Positions 44,029-53,637 of a DNA stretch of 64,000 bases are shown here, piece after piece (the first letter of the stretch is position 1; the number at the start of each line of letters is the position of its first letter). Source of the DNA: Gammaproteobacteria bacterium (GTDB taxonomy: Bacteria; Pseudomonadota; Gammaproteobacteria; Pseudomonadales; Azotimanducaceae); assembly GCA_026706935.1 (NCBI GenBank), contig JAPOXV010000018.1, forward strand, positions 744,001 through 808,000. The letters are read 5' to 3'. The notes below the pieces were generated by a model that did not search any database, was not told the DNA's origin, and was given only the letters and a program-made list of their open reading frames with translations. Position numbers and translations under genes: made by a program.

Positions 44029-45642
44029 ATGCAACTGATCAAACCAGAAGAACTCAACGACGATGAACTAGACTGGACCGGACGCGTTCGTAACTCGGAC
44101 ATATGGCAAACACTTATTGCCGCGCGCGAAGGCAATATCACACGTCTCAAGGAACTCATCGATAGAAACCATGAGCTGGTTACTTGCCAGTACTGGTACG
44201 CCTCACCCCTTCATTTCGCTGTGCGAGAAGGTCATCTCGAAGTGGCGAAGCTTCTTGTCGATCATGGTGCAGACCTGACCGAACAAACACTGTATGGTCA
44301 AGAGACATTCCTGCAGGTTGCGACGGATCGTGGTCATACTGATCTCACCGAATACTTACAGGGACTAGCCCGAGAAAGGCTGGGCTCAGAAGGTGACACA
44401 CATCCAATCCACACGGCATGCAAGGATGGCGATTTGACGTCGGTCGTTCAGCTACTTGACGTTGATCCCGCGCTCGTGAATCGAGGCGACGATTTCGGCC
44501 GGCGACCAATTCACCATGCCGTCGAAAGCAAGAGTCACGAGCTGATCGAAATACTCGTCGCACGAGGAGCCGAAATTGATACTCCCGGTTTTTCTAGTGA
44601 CAGTCGTATCGGTGGTTCTGGATTCCGACCGATCGCTAACGCGTTTTGGCGCCACAACGTGTGGGCACAGCGAAACGACTATGAGACCGCACAACTCTTA
44701 CTGAAACACGGCGCTAATTACTCGATGACGATTGCGGCAGCGCTCGGTGATGAAGCACGGGTTCGGGAATTGCTTGCAAGTGAGCCCACCCTCTGCGATC
44801 ATCAGGAACCTGGTGGCAAACGCGCTTTGTCTGCTGCAGCGGAACGAAATTACGTTGATATCGTCAATGTATTGTTGGAAGCAGGTGCGAACCCAAACCT
44901 TGAGGAAGGTGAAAACTGCCCACAGGGTTACGCGCTTTGGGCTGCATCACACTTTGGTTATTTCGAAATAGCCGAAGCGCTGCTCGCTGCAGGCGCGGAC
45001 CCTAACGCAATTGTCGAATCTTCAGGAAATCCCACCGAATCGGCATTCAACCGCGAAATGCGAGAACTGCTTTATCGAAACGGTGGTAAAGTCGGTTTCG
45101 CTCAATTCTTTCACGAAAACAATGTCGACGTCATTGCTGTTGTACTGCAGAACGCGCCAGAGCGGTTCCAGACGTCCTTAGCAGTCGAAGGATTTACCCA
45201 CTCGGTTAGTAATGGCTACGCTACGCTCGTTCACATGATGCTCAACGCTGGGATCAGAGTACCGCCAGTGCTGACGTACTGCCAAAGCTATCTATGGTGG
45301 GATCTTGAGTTGTGCGAGCTACTTCTACAGCACGACATGGACCCGAATCTACCCAACTGGCAGTCCGTTCGTCCGCTTCACCACATGGCGCAGAAAAACA
45401 ACGTCGACGGCGCGAAGTTAATGGTGAAGTACGGCGCTAACCCAAGCTTGATCGATGAGGAATACAACACAACACCGCTCGGCTGGGCAGCAAAATCAGG
45501 CTCACTCGACTACGTCAAATATCTCCTTGAGCAATTTCCTGATCGCAACGTTCACGAGCCACCTGATATGCCGGACTGGTCTCGACCAGTGGAATGGGCT
45601 AAGCGCCGCGGCCATCAGGAAATAGTAGAGCTGCTGAGCTAA
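44029..45642 (+). CDS. Ankyrin-repeat protein, 537 residues
   Basis: A soluble protein made almost wholly of ankyrin repeats. Clear ones are at about 56-88 (SPLHFAVREGHLEVAKLLVDHGADL), 125-153, 158-187 (RPIHHAVESKSHELIEILVARGAEI), 264-296 (ALSAAAERNYVDIVNVLLEAGANPN), 300-330 and near 440-500. A middle part is more degenerate. No signal peptide, membrane segment or catalytic domain is visible. Ankyrin repeats mediate protein binding; partners are unknown. It is convergent with the leftward dioxygenase block, which contains a second ankyrin gene. Confidence 0.88.
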   Translation: MQLIKPEELNDDELDWTGRVRNSDIWQTLIAAREGNITRLKELIDRNHELVTCQYWYASPLHFAVREGHLEVAKLLVDHGADLTEQTLYGQETFLQVATDRGHTDLTEYLQGLARERLGSEGDTHPIHTACKDGDLTSVVQLLDVDPALVNRGDDFGRRPIHHAVESKSHELIEILVARGAEIDTPGFSSDSRIGGSGFRPIANAFWRHNVWAQRNDYETAQLLLKHGANYSMTIAAALGDEARVRELLASEPTLCDHQEPGGKRALSAAAERNYVDIVNVLLEAGANPNLEEGENCPQGYALWAASHFGYFEIAEALLAAGADPNAIVESSGNPTESAFNREMRELLYRNGGKVGFAQFFHENNVDVIAVVLQNAPERFQTSLAVEGFTHSVSNGYATLVHMMLNAGIRVPPVLTYCQSYLWWDLELCELLLQHDMDPNLPNWQSVRPLHHMAQKNNVDGAKLMVKYGANPSLIDEEYNTTPLGWAAKSGSLDYVKYLLEQFPDRNVHEPPDMPDWSRPVEWAKRRGHQEIVELLS

Positions 45643-45664
45643 TCTACTTTCGTCGATAGCACGA

Positions 45665-46156
45665 TCACACAGCCACGATCCTATAGCGCAGCATCACGCG
45701 ACTATCGTCGTTTAAACCTTCGCGAAATCGAGGTCCCCAGACTCCCCATTCGTCGGTGTATTTCCCACCCATCGTCGTAAGCACCTTGTCCTGTGCATCG
45801 GGATCGTCCTCAATCGCGCCTTCGAGCATGAGCTCCGGTGCCGACCGGTAGCTGTCGCCTGCGTTCCTCCATAGACCAAACTCACCAACCCAAATTCGTG
45901 CAGAAGTCAGCCCTTGCCGAATCGCATTCGCTCGCCAAGCGTCAAACTGTGTTACGACGTAAACATGATCGTCGCCATCGTATATGAACCATATTTCACC
46001 CTTACATTCACTCTCTTCTCCATCAGATTTGATCGGTGTTAGATAGATCAAACGCGAAGTCGAGAGCGCGTTTTTCGTCGAATCGGTAACGGCTCCAAGC
46101 AATGGCAGGAATGGTGTAAGACTCACACCAAGTACCGTCTGTCGTCTAGTCAGCAT
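45665..46156 (-). CDS. Exported protein of unknown function with Tat-like signal
   Basis: 163 residues. The N-terminus MLTRRQTVLGVSLTPFLPLLGAV has a twin-arginine pair followed by a hydrophobic stretch, so it may be exported folded by Tat. The body is beta-rich (SRLIYLTPIKSDGEES, IWFIYDGDDHVYVVTQFDAWRANAIRQG, ARIWVGEFG), and that pattern resembles split-barrel flavin-binding proteins; this is only a suggestion. It is the last gene of the leftward dioxygenase-ankyrin block, 36 bases after the second dioxygenase gene. Confidence 0.65.
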   Translation of the reverse strand: MLTRRQTVLGVSLTPFLPLLGAVTDSTKNALSTSRLIYLTPIKSDGEESECKGEIWFIYDGDDHVYVVTQFDAWRANAIRQGLTSARIWVGEFGLWRNAGDSYRSAPELMLEGAIEDDPDAQDKVLTTMGGKYTDEWGVWGPRFREGLNDDSRVMLRYRIVAV

Positions 46157-46192
46157 CGTGAAACTCCTAGTAATGAAACAAAGTTGAGTCGT

Positions 46193-47089
46193 CTAGCTTT
46201 CGGACGCCTCGTCTTTGAATAGAGACTCAAAGAACCATTGTGCGCCTGCAGGTTCTTCAAGCAATCGTTGCTGCCGGTGGGTTAACGTGATGTGTTCTGG
46301 CGCCGTCACGCGGGTGCGAGACCACGTTAATTGCGACGCGCAGTACTTGTACAGTAAGGAGCGACGCTCGTGATCTGCAGACCACGCCATAGTGCCATGT
46401 GTCGTAGCTTCCGTAAAAAACGTCACGCTTCCCGTAGGCGCTTCCGGACAAATTACGACCTCATCGAACTTCCCATTGCGGATGCAATCTGGCAATTTGA
46501 AGTGGCTGTTATGACTGCCAGGAATACAACATAGACCACCCGTATCAGGTCCTGAGTCCGTCAAGTTGAATGCCGCAACCGCAAATCCGTGTAGTGCTTG
46601 ATGACCTGGTTGTGGGTAGTACTTTCCAGGTTCCGCCCGGGTAAACGGTTCGGACGCACCGTAGTCGGAATGGAGGCGACCACTCGGCATTCCTTTTCTC
46701 ATTCGCATACCGAAGATCCGGTCGAGTCGGAACGCTTCCCCAAGCTGAAATCGCATGATCTGCATGGTTAGGGGGTGGTCGATGAGGTCCACGAAAGGTT
46801 GGCCGTACGCCAAAAAGCCAGGATTCGACTTATATGAACCTCCCGCCATACCGAACCGGTAATTGTCATACACCCCACGACTACTCTCTTGGGTTCGCTC
46901 TTGTCGGTCGGAAGGGAAGTCGGGTAACGTGTCGTCAAGAATCTGATTAAGTGTCGCGACCTGATCCTTACTCAGGACGTCCTCCACCACTAAGTAGCCC
47001 TGCAGATCGTAGAGATATCGATACAGTTCAGCGATTTCGTCGTCGTTCGCCGACCGTAAATAGTCCGCTGAGAGATTGGCTTCTGCCAT
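46193..47089 (-). CDS. Phytanoyl-CoA dioxygenase family protein (PhyH), 298 residues
   Basis: Fe(II)/2-oxoglutarate oxygenase of the PhyH group. The metal ligands are H140 and D142 in GRLHSDYGAS and distal H231 in ATTHGTMAWSADHERRS; R242 or R243 would hold the 2-oxoglutarate. The N-terminal GYLVVEDVLSKDQVATL segment is typical. Members hydroxylate lipids, secondary metabolites or amino acids; the substrate is not known. It is 55 bases downstream of the ankyrin gene and 36 upstream of the Tat-signal gene on the same strand. Confidence 0.86.
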   Translation of the reverse strand: MAEANLSADYLRSANDDEIAELYRYLYDLQGYLVVEDVLSKDQVATLNQILDDTLPDFPSDRQERTQESSRGVYDNYRFGMAGGSYKSNPGFLAYGQPFVDLIDHPLTMQIMRFQLGEAFRLDRIFGMRMRKGMPSGRLHSDYGASEPFTRAEPGKYYPQPGHQALHGFAVAAFNLTDSGPDTGGLCCIPGSHNSHFKLPDCIRNGKFDEVVICPEAPTGSVTFFTEATTHGTMAWSADHERRSLLYKYCASQLTWSRTRVTAPEHITLTHRQQRLLEEPAGAQWFFESLFKDEASES

Positions 47090-47144
47090 CAGTGCACTCC
47101 AATCAATTCTTTAGTAGCCACATTGAGATGGGAATCATGTCAGA

Positions 47145-48083
47145 TCATCGAATGTGTGATTTCAATCGCGCAGCGATCTGGTTGAAGTTTCTCGATTCCG
47201 CGTAGTCGAGCGCGGTCCTACCGTTTAAATCCTGCGCAATTGGGTCCGCGCCAGCTTCAAGTAAAACATCGACCACTTGTACGTCCTCTTGCCACCAAGC
47301 GTTTGCGGCGACATGCAACGCGGAGCGACCAATTGCCGATCGAGCGTTCGCGTCCGCTCCTCGCTCAAGAAGCAGTTTTGCCGCTTCGACTTTACCCTCG
47401 CGCACTGCGACCATCAACGGCGTTATGTCATGGTCAGCCGGTTCCTCCCCCGGCGACGACAACCTTCGTACTTTTTCACTGCAAGGCAACGTGCGCGAAT
47501 CAACATCTACGCCTAGCTTCAACAATACGCTTATTACCGCCATCCATCCGTACGTACAGGCGAGGTGCAACGGCAACTCACCGAGTACGCAGGGTGTATC
47601 CAGCGGAGCACCAGCATTCACGAGAATTTCTGTAAGTTCCGGTGCTTGTGGTGAATAGCCGTGCGTAACCGAGAGATGGATCGGACGCCACTCACCTTCA
47701 CCTATCGCTTCGGTTTCCCAGACGAAGAAGCCGATTCGTGCCAATTCGCGATCAGGTTTATCGCCGCATTCGAGAAGCGCTTTCGTCGCACTTACCTGAG
47801 AGGCAAGAAGTGCCCAACCGAGCGGCGGGAGTCCATCGACCTGTTCAGCTAAATCAGTCGCCTTCGATAAACTCAAGATCTGTTCATCTAAACCGAGAGC
47901 ACACGCACTGTGCAAATCGCACTCGATACCTGTCGCCAACATGTCGTGCGCGGTTTCAGGCGCGTAAAGTGCGGCGACCTGCAATGGCGATAGATCGGTT
48001 TCGGTAGATAAGCCAACGGCAGTTCGCGACTCGCGTTTCGATTCGAGGAGGTCCCGCGCGAGACCATCCCAATCTCTAGCCAA
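47145..48083 (-). CDS. Ankyrin-repeat protein, 312 residues
   Basis: A second soluble ankyrin protein, not closely similar to the 537-residue one. The repeats become regular toward the C-terminus: RPIHLSVTHGYSPQAPELTEILVNAGAPL, LPLHLACTYGWMAVISVLLKLGVDV, TPLMVAVREGKVEAAKLLLERGADA, SALHVAANAWW...VDVLLEAGADP and the final TALDYAESRNF. TTG 48083 is used; an in-frame CTG two codons earlier lies nearer a GGAA and could be the start, since a TAG bars longer forms. It lies between the two PhyH genes, 30 and 55 bases from them, so the three are very likely one transcript. Confidence 0.82.
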   Translation of the reverse strand: MARDWDGLARDLLESKRESRTAVGLSTETDLSPLQVAALYAPETAHDMLATGIECDLHSACALGLDEQILSLSKATDLAEQVDGLPPLGWALLASQVSATKALLECGDKPDRELARIGFFVWETEAIGEGEWRPIHLSVTHGYSPQAPELTEILVNAGAPLDTPCVLGELPLHLACTYGWMAVISVLLKLGVDVDSRTLPCSEKVRRLSSPGEEPADHDITPLMVAVREGKVEAAKLLLERGADANARSAIGRSALHVAANAWWQEDVQVVDVLLEAGADPIAQDLNGRTALDYAESRNFNQIAARLKSHIR

Positions 48084-48113
48084 CGTCAGCGCATTCCACT
48101 AAGACGGGCGGGC

Positions 48114-49235
48114 TTAACCTGCAGCCGCTGCGCGCTCGTTGTGCTCCATCTCGGCAACGATGTCCGTCATGCCTTCCCATTCATCCCACATGTTGCACAT
48201 GGCTTGCTTGGAGCGTTCCCACGGGTCATTACCTTCCTCAAACTCCAACCACTGTCCTTGTTGACCCCGGTCAGGATGGTCCGTGACCCCGTTTACCACG
48301 ACGTTCGGTTGACGTTTCTTGTTTCGTATACGGAAGATGATGTTCTTACGCGTTTCCGTGCCGCGTTCGTTGCGTGTTCCTGAGTGAGGAATGTGGTACA
48401 TTGCGATGCATGCATCGCCTTTATCCATCAGAATCTGTGTTGGTCGAGGCCATCGTCGACCGTCCGGCGTTGTCTCCGATGTCTCGTCCGCATATTTCTC
48501 AAATATCTCTGGTGGAAGGTAGTTCATGCCACAACGATTCGGACACTCGTGATTCAGGCGCGGCCAACCCGGACCTTCCGGTCCTAGGTGTCCATTCGTT
48601 TCGTATTGCCAACGAAAGAACTTCTCGATGTCGTGATGCGCACCTTTGAGCAAGCATGTCTGCCCACGCCCTTCTTCGGTCTGATCGTTGAGACATACAA
48701 AAACAAACGCAGTAAAACTGCCTAACCCGAGCGTCATAGCAGGGTCTTCGAACAATGGCACCATGTTGTGACCCATCACTTCCGGAGATCGACCTAGATC
48801 ACCTTTTGGCCCGGATGCGAAGTGGCGCGCATAGATTTCCTCTGGCGTGCCTTCCTGTACTTCCTGAGGTGCCGCGATCGTGATGTTGCCATCCATGTGC
48901 ACACCCGCACCGTAATACGGCATATCGACATCTCGATACCCCATATTTGTGAACCGTCCCGATGGCTGCGCAGGATAGGAGATACCCATTTGACAGATGC
49001 TTGGCGGATCGAAATTACCCATCACTTCGTGCAATATCGGCGTGATGTCCGATTTGTTGACGAGATCAGTCATAACCGTTTCAGAACCAAGATAACGGCC
49101 ACGTTTCGGTAACTTCAACGCTGAGAGTGCAGCGTTTACCATGTCGTCGGACACTGCGTTCTTGACGACGATATAGCCATCTCGATATAACGATTTCTTT
49201 TCTTCAGCTGTTAGGTGTCGAGGTTTTGTTGCCAT
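48114..49235 (-). CDS. Phytanoyl-CoA dioxygenase family protein (PhyH), 373 residues
   Basis: PhyH-type Fe(II)/2-oxoglutarate oxygenase. H113-M-D115 in GAGVHMDGNIT and distal H284 in HIPHSGTRNERG are the metal triad; an Arg in the following strand (ETRKNIIFRIRNKKR) binds 2-oxoglutarate. The start MATKPRHLTAEEKKSLYRDGYIVVKNAV is typical of the family. It is only distantly like the other PhyH protein, so the pair is not a recent duplication. The substrate is unknown. It lies downstream of the propeller gene. Confidence 0.87.
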   Translation of the reverse strand: MATKPRHLTAEEKKSLYRDGYIVVKNAVSDDMVNAALSALKLPKRGRYLGSETVMTDLVNKSDITPILHEVMGNFDPPSICQMGISYPAQPSGRFTNMGYRDVDMPYYGAGVHMDGNITIAAPQEVQEGTPEEIYARHFASGPKGDLGRSPEVMGHNMVPLFEDPAMTLGLGSFTAFVFVCLNDQTEEGRGQTCLLKGAHHDIEKFFRWQYETNGHLGPEGPGWPRLNHECPNRCGMNYLPPEIFEKYADETSETTPDGRRWPRPTQILMDKGDACIAMYHIPHSGTRNERGTETRKNIIFRIRNKKRQPNVVVNGVTDHPDRGQQGQWLEFEEGNDPWERSKQAMCNMWDEWEGMTDIVAEMEHNERAAAAG

Positions 49236-49348
49236 CGTGGTATCCGTTCTCTACTTGAATCCGGTTCGTTTCGGCGCTGCGGAAGGATTTTATGGTTTGC
49301 TGTGACTTCATCCGTCGTTAGAAACACGACAGAAGTGATTTTTGACGC

Positions 49349-50305
49349 TCAACAAGGGTGCCAGAGCATTGTTCTAATCTCGCCGAATTCGCGTCGTAGT
49401 TTTTGCCACTCTTCACCGCCGTCCTGCGATCGGTAGACCTGACCGAGATTTGTACAACAAAAAAGCAGGTCTGCATCGGCAGCGTTTTCTGCGACCATCC
49501 AAGGCGTCGAATTGACGCTGCCAGGAAGATTGCAATCCTCCCAAGTCGAACCCCAATCTCGACTTCGTAAGAGGCGTCCCGTTGAACCAGGAGGACCATC
49601 GCCGTTGCAGAGGAACACGGTGCCATCGTAATCGGCCTTCGGTTTGATGCCGCGAGTGTATTGCCAAGGCGAGTCAAGTTCCCGCCACTCCCACGACGCT
49701 GCGTCATCGAACGATTCGTATAGTCCTAACGCTGTCGCAGTCAATAGCTTTCGCTTTCCTTCCACCTCCGCAATTGCAATGTCGTGAATATCAGGAAAAC
49801 GAAAACCTTCCTCCGATCGTTCCCATGTTTCTCCATAGTCTCGTGAGCGATGAACGGCATCAATCTCTGCACTCGCCCAGATCGTCGCGTCGTCCATCGG
49901 ATCGAAGCGAATTCGCGTGATCCGTGGTTTGCCGATTGGACATTCATCCACCAGTTGGATCGGTAACCGCTCCCACGTACGGCCAGCATCATCTGATCGA
50001 AAAATCGCGCCAGGATTCGTTCCGATGAAGATCCTATGGGAATCTGATACGCTTTGGGTCACCGACCAAATCTGCTTCCCATCGCCCGGTGACGGTACGA
50101 ACTGCCCTCTTCCATCTTCATCCTGACGTAGCAATCCAATGTCGGTACCCGCCCAAACGACACCTGGTTGGTCAGCGTGGGACGAAAGCGCCCACGTTCG
50201 CATCTCAACCGGTAGTCCTTCGAACGCAAAACGCCACGATTCCCCTAAATCGTCGCTACGCCAGACTCCCCAGCCTACCGTACCAGCGTATACCGAAACG
50301 TCCAT
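49349..50305 (-). CDS. Asp-box (BNR-like) beta-propeller protein
   Basis: 318 residues of repeated beta sheets with Asp-box turns of the SXDXGXTW type: WRSDDLGESWRF, FRSDDAGRTWERL, HRSRDYGETWERS, YESFDDAASWEW, LRSRDWGSTWEDC and YRSQDGGEEWQKL. These fit a sialidase/sortilin-like propeller of six or seven blades. No sialidase arginine triad can be placed, so it is more likely a binding or scaffold protein or a glycan-active enzyme of unknown type. No clear signal peptide is seen. It begins the leftward block of five genes ending at 45665. Confidence 0.82.
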   Translation of the reverse strand: MDVSVYAGTVGWGVWRSDDLGESWRFAFEGLPVEMRTWALSSHADQPGVVWAGTDIGLLRQDEDGRGQFVPSPGDGKQIWSVTQSVSDSHRIFIGTNPGAIFRSDDAGRTWERLPIQLVDECPIGKPRITRIRFDPMDDATIWASAEIDAVHRSRDYGETWERSEEGFRFPDIHDIAIAEVEGKRKLLTATALGLYESFDDAASWEWRELDSPWQYTRGIKPKADYDGTVFLCNGDGPPGSTGRLLRSRDWGSTWEDCNLPGSVNSTPWMVAENAADADLLFCCTNLGQVYRSQDGGEEWQKLRREFGEIRTMLWHPC

Positions 50306-50425
50306 GTCCGTTCCTTCAAATCTGTTTGGGATAAATTGTCGTCACCACGTTACTTTGCTGCTAATCCACTAAGTCAATACGTATCGTCGAGTTGAGCAAA
50401 CGCAGTGATCATCGTCGAACACGGA

Positions 50426-52201
50426 TTAAGCGGTAAAGAAGGCGATGGTCGTCCACAGTATCCCTGCAAGCACAGCAGCAACCGTCGCTTGAGGTATTTG
50501 TGTGCGGACGTGATCCATCAGATCGCAACCGGTGCACACGGAACTAAGCACCGTTGTATCTGAGATTGGTGAACACTGGTCGCCGTAAACGCTGCCGTCC
50601 ATCACAGCTGCAAAACACAACGTCATATATAGATAGGGATGCGAGAGATCAGTGCCTTCTGCAATCGCCCACGCAAGCGGCATCGCTAGGGGAAACGCCA
50701 CCGCATACGTACCCCAACTTGACCCGGTCGAAAACGCAATCGTCATGGTCATAACCTGCAAGATCACCGGCAACAAGAAATAAGGAAGCGCATCACCGAG
50801 TAGATCGACCAAATAAGCGCCGCCACCTGTGATCTGACTAACCGCACCAATCGTTAGCGCCAGCAGCAGTATCACAGATCCCAGTACAACACCTTTAAAA
50901 CCGGTTTCATACCCCTGTATCAATTCCCTGAGCGACATACCTTTCGCGAGCGCGACAACAGAAGCAAACAACAATGCAGCGCCGAATGCCCAGTGCACTT
51001 CGGGTGAACCGAATGCGATGAAAGTACCGATCGCAACACCGATCAAAATCGCTAGAGGTAGGACGAATTCGAGAAGATTAGGTTTGTAGTGATCGGGAAC
51101 ATCGCTGGATTGAAGTTCTCTCGAAGCAAGCACTTGGGCGGTCGGTGAATCAAGTTCGTTACTCGTACGTGCCCTGTGAATCGCAGCTTTCAGCTCTTTG
51201 TTTAGATAGAGTGGTTTTTCGACACTCACCAAGAACGTGCCTAGGACAGCGAATATCGCATAAAAACAAAACGGAACGCTTGCGAAGAAGAACGCGATCC
51301 GATCGGCTTCCGTAGCTAAGAAGGAAACGCCAGCAACGAAGATGAACGCTTGAACGTAACCCGGCCATGCGTTGAACGCAAGTTGGGATGCGATCGGCGA
51401 CGCCGTCGAATCAACGATGTATGCGAGCTCTTCGTGACTGATCCGCTCTTGATCAGCGATCGGCTTAACCGTCGTACCGACGAGAACCGTGCTAACGGTA
51501 CCGCCTTGAAAGAAGATGACGCCTAATCCCCACGCGACCAGCTTCGCTGTTTTTGGACCTCGTACGAAACGGTCGGTGACATATTGCGCGAACGCTTGCG
51601 CCGCACCGGTCCTCGACCAAACACCCATCAATCCGCCAAGCAACCATAGATACAAGACCAATACGCTTGCGGCCGCAGTCGTACCTAAGTGCTCTATGAC
51701 GACTGCGCCGAATATATCGTAATCGGTGAGGATAAAGGCACCGGACACGATACCCCCAAGCAACGCCGTGATCGGTTCGCGTGTGACCCAGCACAGCAAC
51801 ACAGCGACGAGTGCCGGTAGTAAAGACCAGAAGCCCCAGTGGCGAGAAACGACATACTGCCAGTACGAAGTCGAGCCGTTCTCGTCAGTCTGCATAACGA
51901 ATTCCTCGTCGATGCCTGGATCTTCAGCCAGATCGCGTATTCGGTCTGGATGTAACGCTGCGCGTTCGTACGGCGTGAACGAGACGTATCGGGGAGCTTC
52001 GCGAAAGACGTAGAACAACTGGTTGTTTGCGTCTCGTTGGACGTCCAACTCAATTGGTTCAACGTTCCACGTTGGGCTCACGAAACGTCCTACTACTACA
52101 GAAAGGAGGAGTAGCCCGACTAACAGACCAAACTTCCAGAAGCCCTCTCGCAGGTTGAGTTTTGCCATGGAAATGACCGACGACTTTTGGCTATTGTCCA
52201 T
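50426..52201 (-). CDS. NhaC-family Na+/H+ antiporter
   Basis: 591 residues with about a dozen membrane helices. The NhaC signatures YGDQCSPISDTTVLSSVCTGCDLMDHVRTQIP and SSWGTYAVAFPLAMP are at the C-terminal third. A membrane helix at about 24-42 is followed by an extracytoplasmic loop of about 90 residues before helix 2, longer than in small NhaC proteins. It exchanges Na+ or a substrate ion for protons at the inner membrane and fits a marine or salt-exposed life. It is monocistronic; the 245 bases upstream hold no gene. Confidence 0.9.
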   Translation of the reverse strand: MDNSQKSSVISMAKLNLREGFWKFGLLVGLLLLSVVVGRFVSPTWNVEPIELDVQRDANNQLFYVFREAPRYVSFTPYERAALHPDRIRDLAEDPGIDEEFVMQTDENGSTSYWQYVVSRHWGFWSLLPALVAVLLCWVTREPITALLGGIVSGAFILTDYDIFGAVVIEHLGTTAAASVLVLYLWLLGGLMGVWSRTGAAQAFAQYVTDRFVRGPKTAKLVAWGLGVIFFQGGTVSTVLVGTTVKPIADQERISHEELAYIVDSTASPIASQLAFNAWPGYVQAFIFVAGVSFLATEADRIAFFFASVPFCFYAIFAVLGTFLVSVEKPLYLNKELKAAIHRARTSNELDSPTAQVLASRELQSSDVPDHYKPNLLEFVLPLAILIGVAIGTFIAFGSPEVHWAFGAALLFASVVALAKGMSLRELIQGYETGFKGVVLGSVILLLALTIGAVSQITGGGAYLVDLLGDALPYFLLPVILQVMTMTIAFSTGSSWGTYAVAFPLAMPLAWAIAEGTDLSHPYLYMTLCFAAVMDGSVYGDQCSPISDTTVLSSVCTGCDLMDHVRTQIPQATVAAVLAGILWTTIAFFTA

Positions 52202-52446
52202 AGAGAGTCACAACGTGACTAATAAGTCGGGATCACTTTCGTCCGAAATGAAAGCGTGACGTGCAAATTTCGCAAGCCGATGGTCCGCTGAACTCGTTTC
52301 AGCGGTGTCAATATCGACGTGCGTCGTTCGATTACGACAAATCTGCTCGCTGCATGCTTCGATATTTACGTTACAAATTGCCTAGGCGTCTTCGCGCCGC
52401 ACACGAGGCACCTTCAAGTATTCAGAACGAAACACGCCACGCGGAA

Positions 52447-53637
52447 CTAGGCGGCTCGATTCAATGCATACACTGGACTTTCGATCAAAGCTAGTCGTAA
52501 AGGTCTCACTAACGCAAGACCACCAAGAACGACAGCAATCGCGACCGCGCCGATTACGTCGAACGGAGCTATGCGTGATGGGAGCTCGTCAAACGTCGAC
52601 TGCTCAAGGATGCTGACCCCTAGCAGTTCATCAAAGGTATCAAAGATCACATTAATGTTGTTGGCGATGACGAATCCCAACACCAGCCCGAGCGTAATCC
52701 CCGTCAACGTGATAAGACCACCCTGTAAGGCGAAAGCACCGAGTAACTGACGCCGCGAAGCGCCGATCGTCGAAAGGATTGCGATGTCCGATCGTTTGAT
52801 ATTTATCAGCATTGCTTGTCCGGCGACAATGTTGAACGAAGCGAGCATCAAGACCAACGTCATAAGAATGTACATCGCACTTCGCTCTAACTGATACGCT
52901 CGAAACGCCTCACCGTACTTTTCGATCCACGTTACGACCGTCGAGTCGTTTACAAACACTTCTGAAACACGAAACGGGTCAGTAACGGAAACGTTCCAAC
53001 CGAGTTTGCCCGTCCTCTGTAGCGGCGTTCCCACAATCGAATCAATGTCAACGAACGCCGAACCTGCATCGACTTCCGTTATAAAGCGAAATAGGCCTGA
53101 GATGATGTAGGTGGCACTCTGAGTCTGCAAACCCGCTGATGTCGGTGAGACAAACGTTAGATCAAGACGGTCGCCGACAGTCAGACCCAGTCGTGATGCG
53201 AGATCGCGCGAAAGCGCAACTTGATTTGCAGCGCCGCCCGTCGCAAGTTCCCCTTCGACAAAACTAAGCTTCCCTGCGGCACCCGCTTCAAGGTCGATGC
53301 CGACCAAGTCAACGGTAATCGTGACACCGTCGCCACCACGAACGAACGACATACCTTGAAACTCACGCTGAACATTCGTAACGTCCGTCATCGAACTGAT
53401 CTTGTCGAACTGCGCCTCACTGAAGTGATCAGCGGTGAGGAAAGCGTGCGGTACGACTCGGAGTAATCGATCACGTCGCTCGTCTGTGAGCCCGTTAAAG
53501 ACGCTTGCTACTACGATCATCAACATGATGCCCAGTGCAAGTCCGACAACCGAAATCGCGTTGACGAGCTTCGAGAACCCCGATGCGCCGATAAAGAGGT
53601 AGCGCAATCCAACCTTACGGGTAAATAGATCAACCAT
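52447..53637 (-). CDS. lolE: Lipoprotein-releasing ABC transporter permease (LolE-like)
   Basis: 396 residues: one N-terminal helix (NAISVVGLALGIMLMIVVASVFNGL), a large periplasmic domain (about 50-265) and three C-terminal helices with SDIAILSTIGASRRQLLGAFALQGGLI, the FtsX-type motif. It is third in the lolC-lolD-lolE order and overlaps lolD by eight bases. With LolC and LolD it lifts outer-membrane lipoproteins off the inner membrane onto LolA. The assignment as E rather than C rests mainly on gene order. Confidence 0.88.
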   Translation of the reverse strand: MVDLFTRKVGLRYLFIGASGFSKLVNAISVVGLALGIMLMIVVASVFNGLTDERRDRLLRVVPHAFLTADHFSEAQFDKISSMTDVTNVQREFQGMSFVRGGDGVTITVDLVGIDLEAGAAGKLSFVEGELATGGAANQVALSRDLASRLGLTVGDRLDLTFVSPTSAGLQTQSATYIISGLFRFITEVDAGSAFVDIDSIVGTPLQRTGKLGWNVSVTDPFRVSEVFVNDSTVVTWIEKYGEAFRAYQLERSAMYILMTLVLMLASFNIVAGQAMLINIKRSDIAILSTIGASRRQLLGAFALQGGLITLTGITLGLVLGFVIANNINVIFDTFDELLGVSILEQSTFDELPSRIAPFDVIGAVAIAVVLGGLALVRPLRLALIESPVYALNRAA

